Assembly (NCBI GenBank): GCA_036785705.1
Contig: JAWUZG010000330.1
Span: 355,501-419,500, forward strand
DNA from: Acanthornis magna
Lineage: Eukaryota > Chordata > Aves > Passeriformes > Acanthizidae
DNA length: 64,000 nt
Direction of reading: 5' to 3'
Each line of letters opens with the position of its first letter. The first letter of the stretch is position 1. The translations under genes and the position numbers were made by a program. Below are positions 48,942 to 56,660 of this stretch, piece after piece. The notes beneath the pieces were generated by a model that saw only the letters and a list, made by a program, of their open reading frames with translations, did no database searches and was not told where the DNA came from.

Positions 48942-51900
48942 AGGTGTCAGGGGCTCTATCCAGTGGGGACCGATAAACATCAACAAGAGCCCTTGATAAC
49001 TTTATTAGTAGGTCCCCATCATCAACCTGTAACGTTTCTTGTGGACACTGGAGCTGAAAGGACTTGTATTGCGGAAGTACCAAAAGGACTATATGTTACC
49101 AAAAACAACACCATAGAGATCTCAGGAGCGAAGGGTGACACTTTTACCGTCCCAATCATTCCAAATGTGGAGATCAAGGGAAATGGAAGAATTCATATTA
49201 ATGACATCCTTTTTGTTCCTCAAGCAGGAATAAATCTATTGGGGAGAGACCTGCAGATTCCACTGCAAATTGGGGTAGTCCCCCGTAAAGGTAAAATGGT
49301 TACCAAGCTATTTGTATTATCAGTACAAGATGAGAATCAGATAAACCCCATTGTCTGGGCCAAACCGGGCAACCGGGGAAAAATAGACATGACACCACTA
49401 ACTGTGAACTTACTTCCAGGAACGAATCCTATTCGAGTTCCACAGTATCCCCTAACCAAGGAGAAGCGGAAGAAACTGAAGGTCACCATCGAAGAGCTGC
49501 TAGAGGATGGCATCCTAGAGCCTTGCAAGTCTCCCTTCAACACACCGATTCTGGGTGTCAGCAAACCAGACGGGGGCTGCCGACTTGTCCACGACCTGCG
49601 TAAAGTAAATGACAGAGTGGAAACCAGGTACCCCCTGGTTCCTAACCCATACACACTTTTAAATCAAATTCCACCATCACATGCCTGGTTCTCTGTTGTT
49701 GACCTTAAGGACGCATTCTGGTCATGTCCCCTAGATCCTTCCTGCAGAAACATCTTTGCATTTACTTGGGAGGATCCAGATACAGGGAGAAAGCGGCAGC
49801 TTCGATGGACTCGGTTGCCTCAGGGTTACACTGAGTCCCCCACGCTTTTTGGCCAGGCCCTTGAGGGCCTTTTAACTACCTTTGATCCACCAGAGGGCAT
49901 AAAAATCACGCAGTATGTGGACGACCTGCTGGTGTCTGGGGAGCAGGAGGAGACAGTCAAATTGGCTACTATAAAACTATTAAACTTTCTAGGGCAGAAA
50001 GGGTTGCGAGTGTCAAAACAAAAATTACAATTCGTACTACAAGAAGTAAAATACCTCGGACATTTAATTGGGCATGGTACAAAAAAACTGAGTGCCGAAA
50101 GAGTAAAGGCAATAATTGACCTGCCACCTCCAAAAACAAAACGAGAAATTAGACAGTTACTGGGCCTGTTTGGATATTGTAGGCTCTGGATTGACAAGTA
50201 CTCGCAATCCGTTCAATTCCTATACGAAAAATTAACTGAGGAGGAGCCAGTGCATTGGACAAAATCAGACGATCAAAAACTAAAAGATTTGAAAGACAAA
50301 TTAATGCAAGCTCCAGTCCTCAGCTTACCTGCCCTAGATAAGCCCTTTGATTTGTTTGTAAATGTGGACAAAGGAGTTGCCTTTGGGGTGCTGACCCAAA
50401 CGTGGGGCGGGTCCAGAAAACCTGTAGCTTTCATTTCGAAGATCTTGGACCCTGTATCAAGGGGATGGCCACAATGCATCCAGGCAATCGCAGCGTCGGC
50501 AGTTCTGGTTGCTGAGGCTCAGAAGCTGGTGTTTGGAGGGACACTCACAGTGCACACACCTCACTGTGTAAAGGCCATTCTAACTCAGCGGGCCTCAGAG
50601 TGGCTCACGGATGCCCGAATTGTGCAATATGAGAGCCTCCTAATTGAATCTAAACATCTTCACTTCGCCACATGTACCTCACAGAACCCAGCACAATTTC
50701 TTTATGGCTTACCACAAGATGACTTAGCCCACAATTGCATAAATGTGATCGACCTACAAACAAAGGTGCGGGAAGACCTAACTGACATCGCCATCCTCGA
50801 AGGGAAAAAGATCTTTGTAGACGGATCATCCAGGGTGGTACGTGGAAACCGATGCTCCGGGTATGCAGTGGTAGACGGGTTGGAAATGAAAGTAATAGAA
50901 AAAGGGAAACTACCAGGACATTGGTCTGCTCAGGTATGCGAGCTTTATGCGTTGGAAAGAGCCCTCCACCACCTAGCCGGGGAAATCGGAACTATATACA
51001 CAGACTCTAAATATGCCTTCGGGGTGGTCCACACCTTTGGTAAAATATGGATGGAACGTGGGCTATTGAATTCAAAAGGGAAAGACATTTTGCACAAAGA
51101 AATGATTGTAAAAATCTTAGAGAGCTTAAAGAGACCAAAAGCCATTGCTGTGGTACATGTACCAGGACACCAAACCGGGCTCAGTCTAGAAGCTAGGGGA
51201 AATACTCTAGCAGATAATACAGCTAGAGAGGCAGCTATTGAAGGACTGTTCACAGAGACTGTTTTAAAGGTAACCACACGAGCAGCAGCGAAAAGACAAG
51301 AAACAACTGATGCAGAGGAATCGAACAAGACCAAAGAAACCTCCGAGGAGGATGAAGTCCCTAAAACCCTGGAAGCAAATGAGGAAGAGATACCATCAGC
51401 ACCAGACCAACAAGGGGTAAGTGAGAAAAACTTACCCAGGCCCATTTTCAACAACAAAGAAAAAGAACAATTGGCGGCAATTGGCGGAATAGAAGACCAG
51501 GAAGGTAGGTGGCACCTTCCTGATGGTAGGCAAATTCTAAACAGAGCACTGACTCGTGAAATTTTATTTGCGATACATAGAAATTACCATTGGGGAACAA
51601 AGGCCCTAGTAGATCACTTTTCCCGGGTCTTCTGTTGCCTGGGAGTATACGAAATTGCAAACCAAATTACCAAAAATTGTCTAGTATGCCAAAAAGTCAA
51701 TAAAAAACAAATGAAAAATGTTCCAAAAGGGGGAATGGACATAGCTTCTCGTCCATTCCAGAGCATCCAGATAGACTTCACAGAGATGCCCCTTGTACAG
51801 CGGTGGAAGTACCTATTAGTCATAGTAGATCACCTCACTCACTGGGTGGAAGCTTTTCCTACCACCAATGCCACCGCCCACACAGTGAGTAAGGTGCTCT

Positions 51901-52568
51901 TAGAACAGATAATTCCCCGCTATGGAGTCCCTCTAAGAATTGACTCAGATAGAGGAACTCATTTTACTTCTCAAATCACTCTAAATTTAATCAATCAATT
52001 AGGCTCAGATTGGAAATTGCATACTCCCTGGCACCCGGAGAGTTCGGGAAGAGTAGAACGCATGAATCAGACACTAAAAAGAATACTCACAAAATTAATG
52101 ATAGAAACAACGTGGTCCTGGGTTAAGTGCCTCCCACTTGCCCTATTAAGCGTTCGAACACAACCACGAACTGACATTCAAGTCTCAGCGTATGAAATGT
52201 TGTTTGGACTCCCTTATTTAGCTGGACAGCGAGAAATCGATGTAAAAGAGACTGGAAACATAGCAATAAGGGAGTATGTAAAGATCATTGCACACAACAT
52301 CCAAGAGTTAAAGGAAAAGGGCCTGCTTGTGCAAACACCACCTCTTGATTTCAATTTACATAATATTCATCCAGGAGAGTGGGTGTTAATCAAATGCTGG
52401 AAAGAAAAATCTCTAACCCCCTCTTGGGAAGGCCCCTTCCAGGTTCTTTTAACAACAGAAGCAGCGATAAGAACAGCAGAAAAGGGATGGACACACATTC
52501 GGAGAGTAAAAGGTCCAGTGACTCCACCAGAGGATGAAAAAGAGCTCCGAGAAAAAGGAAGACCTTGA
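48942..52568 (+). CDS. pol: Retroviral Pol: protease, RT, RNase H, integrase (readthrough product)
   Basis: There is no own ATG near the start; the frame is the gag frame and begins right after UGA 48939-48941, so Pol is expected as a Gag-Pol readthrough product, as in gammaretroviruses. Residues are numbered from 48963. Protease: D28-T-G in LVDTGAE. RT: YVDD at 318-321, after an LPQG-type block. RNase H: D620 (FVDGSS), a downstream CELYALE Glu, a YTDSKYAF Asp and an ADNTA Asp, the full D-E-D-D set. Integrase: H872-X3-H876-X29-C906-X2-C909, then D938, D996 and E1032 (57 and 35 residues between), the canonical DD35E. An acidic, low-complexity linker of about 55 residues separates RNase H from integrase. 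About 1,208 codons are open without interruption. Branching by sequence style: gammaretrovirus-like. Confidence 0.95.
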   Translation, partial: RCQGLYPVGTDKHQQEPLITLLVGPHHQPVTFLVDTGAERTCIAEVPKGLYVTKNNTIEISGAKGDTFTVPIIPNVEIKGNGRIHINDILFVPQAGINLLGRDLQIPLQIGVVPRKGKMVTKLFVLSVQDENQINPIVWAKPGNRGKIDMTPLTVNLLPGTNPIRVPQYPLTKEKRKKLKVTIEELLEDGILEPCKSPFNTPILGVSKPDGGCRLVHDLRKVNDRVETRYPLVPNPYTLLNQIPPSHAWFSVVDLKDAFWSCPLDPSCRNIFAFTWEDPDTGRKRQLRWTRLPQGYTESPTLFGQALEGLLTTFDPPEGIKITQYVDDLLVSGEQEETVKLATIKLLNFLGQKGLRVSKQKLQFVLQEVKYLGHLIGHGTKKLSAERVKAIIDLPPPKTKREIRQLLGLFGYCRLWIDKYSQSVQFLYEKLTEEEPVHWTKSDDQKLKDLKDKLMQAPVLSLPALDKPFDLFVNVDKGVAFGVLTQTWGGSRKPVAFISKILDPVSRGWPQCIQAIAASAVLVAEAQKLVFGGTLTVHTPHCVKAILTQRASEWLTDARIVQYESLLIESKHLHFATCTSQNPAQFLYGLPQDDLAHNCINVIDLQTKVREDLTDIAILEGKKIFVDGSSRVVRGNRCSGYAVVDGLEMKVIEKGKLPGHWSAQVCELYALERALHHLAGEIGTIYTDSKYAFGVVHTFGKIWMERGLLNSKGKDILHKEMIVKILESLKRPKAIAVVHVPGHQTGLSLEARGNTLADNTAREAAIEGLFTETVLKVTTRAAAKRQETTDAEESNKTKETSEEDEVPKTLEANEEEIPSAPDQQGVSEKNLPRPIFNNKEKEQLAAIGGIEDQEGRWHLPDGRQILNRALTREILFAIHRNYHWGTKALVDHFSRVFCCLGVYEIANQITKNCLVCQKVNKKQMKNVPKGGMDIASRPFQSIQIDFTEMPLVQRWKYLLVIVDHLTHWVEAFPTTNATAHTVSKVLLEQIIPRYGVPLRIDSDRGTHFTSQITLNLINQLGSDWKLHTPWHPESSGRVERMNQTLKRILTKLMIETTWSWVKCLPLALLSVRTQPRTDIQVSAYEMLFGLPYLAGQREIDVKETGNIAIREYVKIIAHNIQELKEKGLLVQTPPLDFNLHNIHPGEWVLIKCWKEKSLTPSWEGPFQVLLTTEAAIRTAEKGWTHIRRVKGPVTPPEDEKELREKGRP

Positions 52569-52703
52569 ACCGCAACAGTATCCTTTAAAACTAAGATCTA
52601 GTCAAAGAAATGTTACCAGTTACTGTAAATGTTATTGTTGTTGAAGTTAAAAGACTGTTCAAGTTTCAAATTATCATGTTCAACATTTGTTACATATATA
52701 AAA

Positions 52704-52781
52704 CACTAACCTTGTTTCTCTCACTTCCCACTTTTTGTAGGAAGGAAAACATGCCTGATAAGATCTGCCTCTTCTTCTAAG
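52704..52781 (+). other. Candidate env splice acceptors
   Basis: CACTAAC (52704-52710) matches a branch site well and is followed by a pyrimidine tract and TTTTTGTAG ending at 52740, a strong acceptor. A second pyrimidine tract ends in CTAAG at 52781. The env frame is open from 52710. The first acceptor would leave only a 9-codon ATG frame (52751) at the head of the exon. The second is in phase with the donor-like site in gag codons 4/5. Which one is used must be read from RNA. Confidence 0.55.
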
Positions 52782-54785
52782 ACCAAAATAATTTGGCTAC
52801 AAATTAATGGACACACGTTCCTCACAGGAACTGACCGAGGCCAAGTAAAAACGAATCTCCTGCGGCCTGAGGGAGAGAACGCGCTTAGCACCAGTCCAGA
52901 GACTCCAGGAAAGGAATGCCAACCACCAGCACAAGCAGGAATAGAGCCCAAACCGAGAAAGGTCACCGTACTGCTCTTCCTGGCCGTGGCACTAGTCATC
53001 TCTATGCCGAAGATCCTGGAAGCCAAGGCGGACATAAGGTGCAGCAAGTGCTATCACACCATTTACCAGACCGCAGGAAATTCATTCAAAATAAAACACT
53101 TTTTCCGTGCACATTCCTATGTAAGCCCAGGTTGCTACAATATTGTTAACTTAGGAAGGTGTACGGAAAAAGGACAGAAGTATTGGATTGGGCAAAACAT
53201 TGGTACTCAAATTCAAAAGATAAAAGGAGAGTGCCCCTCCGATGATGTTTGGCTTTGTTTCAATTTCAATTATATCACAAAAAAGGAAGATTTAATAAAA
53301 AGAAAAACCTTTGAATTGGACCTGATTCAAGAAACTGTAATCGAAGAAAACCAAAAACAACAGGAAGCTGGCTTATCAAAAGTAGACCAAAATTTATTTA
53401 TTGATTTGGCGGAGAGGATAAGTCAGCAACTAAATTTAACAAATTGTTGGGTGTGCGGAGGAACTTTAATGTCCGAGTACTGGCCTTGGCGAGGGGTCGG
53501 GATTGGACCCCTCGAAATCTTACAGCTGGGCAATCTTCCGCCAAACACCCGAACTGATAATGAAATTTGGCATTTAAGTAACACAGTCTTAGGGGAAGAG
53601 TGCATTCGGAGAAAAGCCCCAAGATTCTTCCAGAGGGTGGGAGAAACAACGTGTAAAAGATACCTGGTCACAGACGGGAAAAAGAGCTGGTGGCTGCCCA
53701 CAACACCAAACGTATACTGGTCAAGTACACAACTACCTCATAAAAACTGTGTTTACAACAAAATCGAGAAGCTGTTCCAATGCTGGGAGGATGGTAATCC
53801 TTTTTCCACACTTCCTGCTTTCTCGAGGTATTGGACTCAGGCGAACTCAGTTAAAGACAGTTTCTGGGCAGCTCCAGAAAATTTGTTTTGGATCTGCGGG
53901 AATAAAGCATACTCTAGACTCCCAGCTCACTGGGAAGGAAGTTGCACCCTTGGTGCCATTCAGCCTAATTTTTTTCTTTTAGCCGACAAGGCTGGACAAC
54001 ATCTTGGGATCCCCTTATACGATGAACTATCCCGTTCTAAAAGACATGTTATCGGGGGTTCCCAGAGGTGGAAAGATGAGGACTGGCCACCCGAGAGGAT
54101 TCTTGAAACCTACGGGCCAGCTACCTGGGCACAAGACGGCAGCTGGGGGTACCGTACCCCTATTTATATGCTCAATAGAATCATCCGGTTACAAGCATTA
54201 ATCGAGGTAATCACTAACAAAACCTCCCTGGCACTAGAACTTCTTTCACAACAACACAGCCAGACTCGGGCAGCAGTATACCAGAATAGGTTGGCTTTGG
54301 ACTATCTACTCGCTGAAGAAGGAGGCGTATGTGGAAAGTTTAACAACTCTGATTGCTGCCTCCATATCGATGACCATGGAAAAACAATCACCCAAATCAC
54401 TAAGGACATTAGAAAACTTGCACATGTTCCTGTGCAAACTTGGCAGTCGATCACTTCAACCAAATGGTGGGACAATTTGCTAAATGTCCAATTGTGGAAG
54501 AAAGCCCTGCTCATAGTAGGGGGATCCTTAATCGGACTGTTATTCGTGCCATGCTTAATTCCTTGTCTCATTAGGCTGATAACTTCGGTAGTCACTCAGA
54601 TGCCCGTGATCCAGAACTTACAAAACCATTACCAGCAGCAACGGAACAACACCATAACACCACCGTCTCGGGTCCTTGAGGTCACAGTAGAAAAAACTAA
54701 AAATAAACAAAAACATGCATACCGAATTCTTAAAAGTTTTCAAGAGCCACCAGCAATACAAGAAGAAATGACAACTTTTCTGTAG
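52782..54785 (+). CDS. env: Retroviral Env glycoprotein, intact frame, start supplied upstream or lost
   Basis: Env mediates receptor binding and membrane fusion. The frame is open from 52710 to the TAG at 54783-54785, but its first in-frame ATG (53004) comes after the hydrophobic signal-peptide core (about 52962-53003). So either a spliced exon gives the start (codons 1-4 of gag fit in phase with the acceptor at 52781) or the native start codon is lost. Numbering from 52986: SU has a CXXC (C154-W-V-C157). The furin-type site RSKR ends at residue 353. TM carries a GPATWAQDGSWGYRTP region, a helical NRLALDYLLAEEGG stretch of immunosuppressive-domain type, then C-X7-C-C. A membrane span at about 54497-54575 and a tail of roughly 70 residues follow. 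N-X-S/T sites include NLT, NKT, NNS and NNT. No strongly hydrophobic stretch follows the cleavage site directly. Confidence 0.88.
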   Translation, partial: TKIIWLQINGHTFLTGTDRGQVKTNLLRPEGENALSTSPETPGKECQPPAQAGIEPKPRKVTVLLFLAVALVISMPKILEAKADIRCSKCYHTIYQTAGNSFKIKHFFRAHSYVSPGCYNIVNLGRCTEKGQKYWIGQNIGTQIQKIKGECPSDDVWLCFNFNYITKKEDLIKRKTFELDLIQETVIEENQKQQEAGLSKVDQNLFIDLAERISQQLNLTNCWVCGGTLMSEYWPWRGVGIGPLEILQLGNLPPNTRTDNEIWHLSNTVLGEECIRRKAPRFFQRVGETTCKRYLVTDGKKSWWLPTTPNVYWSSTQLPHKNCVYNKIEKLFQCWEDGNPFSTLPAFSRYWTQANSVKDSFWAAPENLFWICGNKAYSRLPAHWEGSCTLGAIQPNFFLLADKAGQHLGIPLYDELSRSKRHVIGGSQRWKDEDWPPERILETYGPATWAQDGSWGYRTPIYMLNRIIRLQALIEVITNKTSLALELLSQQHSQTRAAVYQNRLALDYLLAEEGGVCGKFNNSDCCLHIDDHGKTITQITKDIRKLAHVPVQTWQSITSTKWWDNLLNVQLWKKALLIVGGSLIGLLFVPCLIPCLIRLITSVVTQMPVIQNLQNHYQQQRNNTITPPSRVLEVTVEKTKNKQKHAYRILKSFQEPPAIQEEMTTFL

Positions 54786-54850
54786 CCGAAAAGACTCTAT
54801 TTTGTTCCTCCAGTGTTGCGCATGAGTGAAGTGGGTACACTGTGAGAGTA

Positions 54851-54930
54851 ATGCGAAAAATCAAGGTTCCCTAAGAAAAAAGAAAAAGGGGGGAGTTTGT
54901 TATAAATGAGAGTGGAGTGATTTTTCGCAT
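54851..54930 (+). promoter_or_regulatory. Inverted repeat bracketing the polypurine tract
   Basis: ATGCGAAAAATCA (54851-54863) is the exact reverse complement of TGATTTTTCGCAT in U3 (54918-54930). The 54-nt interval contains the polypurine tract and the 3' LTR boundary. In viral RNA this could form a stem presenting the tract; function is inferred. Confidence 0.6.
54873..54895 (+). other. Polypurine tract
   Basis: A 23-base all-purine run (two A/G-mixed A stretches ending in GGGGGGAG) followed by TT and the 3' LTR TG. The two extra T bases are those integrase removes at the U3 end. This is the plus-strand primer site for reverse transcription. Confidence 0.9.
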
Positions 54931-55912
54931 GTTGGAGTTGATGGTTGCTGTTGTATTGTTGTACCTGTTGAGTGGAGTTGAAAGTTTGGATTTTTGATAA
55001 AGTTCTAGATTGAAAAGTTAAAAAAAAGAGACTGTTTTAAAGATGTTTTAAGAGTGTAATGTTTCTGGGTAAAAGCATTGGGATATTAAAGTTGTTTGGA
55101 GCAAAATAAAAGGGATTGAAGGTACTTTAGATGGAAAAGCAGTTGAACCCATGTAACCCTGAGTTCAGAAGTTATGTACCTTTTTAAAAAATCCTTTATC
55201 TTTGTAATTTTATTTATGTAAAACTCAGTTTTTATGTTGTATTGTAAATCTGTAAGCCCATCACCCATCCCAATATTAAAGGCACCCTGCAGCACCCGAG
55301 CTAAAAATAGAAGGTTTGCACCTCTCCGCCCACCTCAAGTGGAATACTAATGAGGCCCTTTCCCGCCTTTGCAAATTACCCCTAGACAACGATCCATCTA
55401 TTGGTGGGGAAGGCCACCTCATTAATTAGTATTCCCAATCACCAGCGAGCGAGAGGGCGGAGAGGCTAATTCGGACCAGCCCATCAAAAACTTTATAAAT
55501 TTGGCCCTCTTCAGGAGCTGACAGGTTTTTTTTTCCAGGTGCCTTTACTTCCAACAGCTGCAGACTCTCGTCTGTGCAGGGTGCCTGGTGTCTCTGTCTC
55601 TCTGACTAGCAGGGAGTCAGAGACTGGGTCGGGTGCTGGGCCTCTTGCCCATTTTTATGGGCTATACTTAAAATCTTTTTTTTGGACTTAAGATTAGCTT
55701 AAGTTCGCCACCCGGCCTGAGGGATCTCCTTGTCCTTGACCACCAACCGGTGGCCAGGAGAGTCTTATTGCCGTCCTGGGACCTTCCTTTTTTTGTGCTT
55801 TTTTCTTTCTTTTTCCTTTCATTTCTCCCTCGGGAGATCCTGGACCTCGTGGGTCCAGCAATAAACACCTTTTGCTCTAACCCACGAGTGTGAAATTGTC
55901 TTTTTTATGACA
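54898..55912 (+). mobile_element. ERV 3' LTR (1,015 bp)
   Basis: Aligned with the 5' LTR: 13 A/G and one C/T difference in positions 54908-54975, then only two substitutions (at the CTCTCGTCTG and GGGAGTCAGAG sites) and a few A-run length changes over about 930 bp. At the 13 sites the 3' LTR has G and the 5' LTR has A. TATAAA is at 55494-55499, AATAAA at 55860-55865. Confidence 0.96.
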
Positions 55913-55917
55913 CTGTT

Positions 55918-56414
55918 GGTCATGCCTGAGGCCTAAAGAAGCATTTCTGAGATTGCAGTGCAGCCCAGGGAGGGGGGAGGATATGCGGGACGTGCACCAT
56001 CACCATGTAACTCTTAACAATAGAGAAAAAAGCTTCAAGATGCAGAAACTCAGGAACTAATTTTCTTCCATTTGTCTATTACATGCTTTAAGGTGCCAAG
56101 AACTATTGATAATGTAAATTTAGTATCTGGAATTATGGTGATATTCCCTCATTCCTAACCAAGAAAGATATTATCCAACATAATTTTATAAGTTATAAGC
56201 TAGTTACAGAACTGTACAAATTGGAAATTTTTTGCTTTGTGGACAATTAGTTAGAAACAGGAATTACTTGATATTACGTGATAATTTCTGTGCATTACTT
56301 TAATTTTCACTTGCATTCAGTGCCTCTACATTGAGTTCTGAGGACATGACTGTTAGAGCCATCACTTAATTTGCTCTTTGCCCATGCACTATTATTTTGT
56401 GTAAGGGTTAGAAG
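55918..56414. other. Unassigned DNA downstream of the ERV
   Basis: Host flank. No gene or recognised repeat. Confidence 0.45.
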
Positions 56415-56660
56415 GCATGTGCTGTGAGGAGTGACTGAGAGCTCTGTGCCTGTCTAGTTCTGAGAAAAGGAGGTTGAGAGGTGTCCTCATTGCTCTCTGC
56501 AGCTTCTCCAGGAGGGGACATGCAGAGGGAAGTGCTGAGCCCTTCCCTCTGGGATCCAGTGACAAGATGTGTAGGAGCAGCTCAGAGCTGCATCAGGGGA
56601 GGTGAAGCCTTACTTTAGGAAGCATTTCTTTACTGAGAGGGTTTATGGACCTAAACCAAC
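56415..56660 (+). mobile_element. CR1 LINE 3' fragment, degenerate
   Basis: Recognisable CR1 phrases in order: a GAGGAGTGACTGAGAG-type stretch, GGTGTCCTCATTGCTCTCTG, CATCAGGGGAGGTGAAGCC, and GAAGCATTTCTTTACTGAGA. Both ends are lost. It is more diverged than the other CR1 copies in the window. Confidence 0.7.

Larger units (their letters stand above)
44919..55917 (+). mobile_element. Full-length endogenous retrovirus with intact gag, pol, env
   Basis: The order is TSD CTGTT (44919-44923), 5' LTR, PBS, leader, gag, pol, env, polypurine tract, 3' LTR, TSD CTGTT (55913-55917). LTRs have TG...CA ends with inverted termini TGTTATAAA / TTTATGACA (8 of 9 complementary). All three main frames are open over their full length. 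Pol and Env are gammaretrovirus-like (UGA-separated gag-pol in one frame, single CCHC knuckle, SU CXXC plus TM cysteine motif). Gag and env expression show alpharetrovirus-like traits. A 5-bp duplication is known for reticuloendotheliosis-type and some other retroviruses. There is no sign of an accessory gene. LTR similarity implies a recent insertion; whether it is fixed or polymorphic cannot be told here. Confidence 0.97.

Noticed and set aside
48963..48965. GTG as the start of Pol
   Set aside because: The frame is continuous with gag through a single UGA and protease lies only 28 residues on; readthrough is the known mechanism and a GTG start is not expected.
49337..52575. Antisense frames of 60-170 codons over pol
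   Set aside because: Shadows of the pol coding frame; no antisense gene of HBZ or ASP type can be supported, as no promoter or motif was seen.
52986..52988. GTG as the start of Env
   Set aside because: It falls in the middle of the signal-peptide hydrophobic core, and the open frame extends well upstream.
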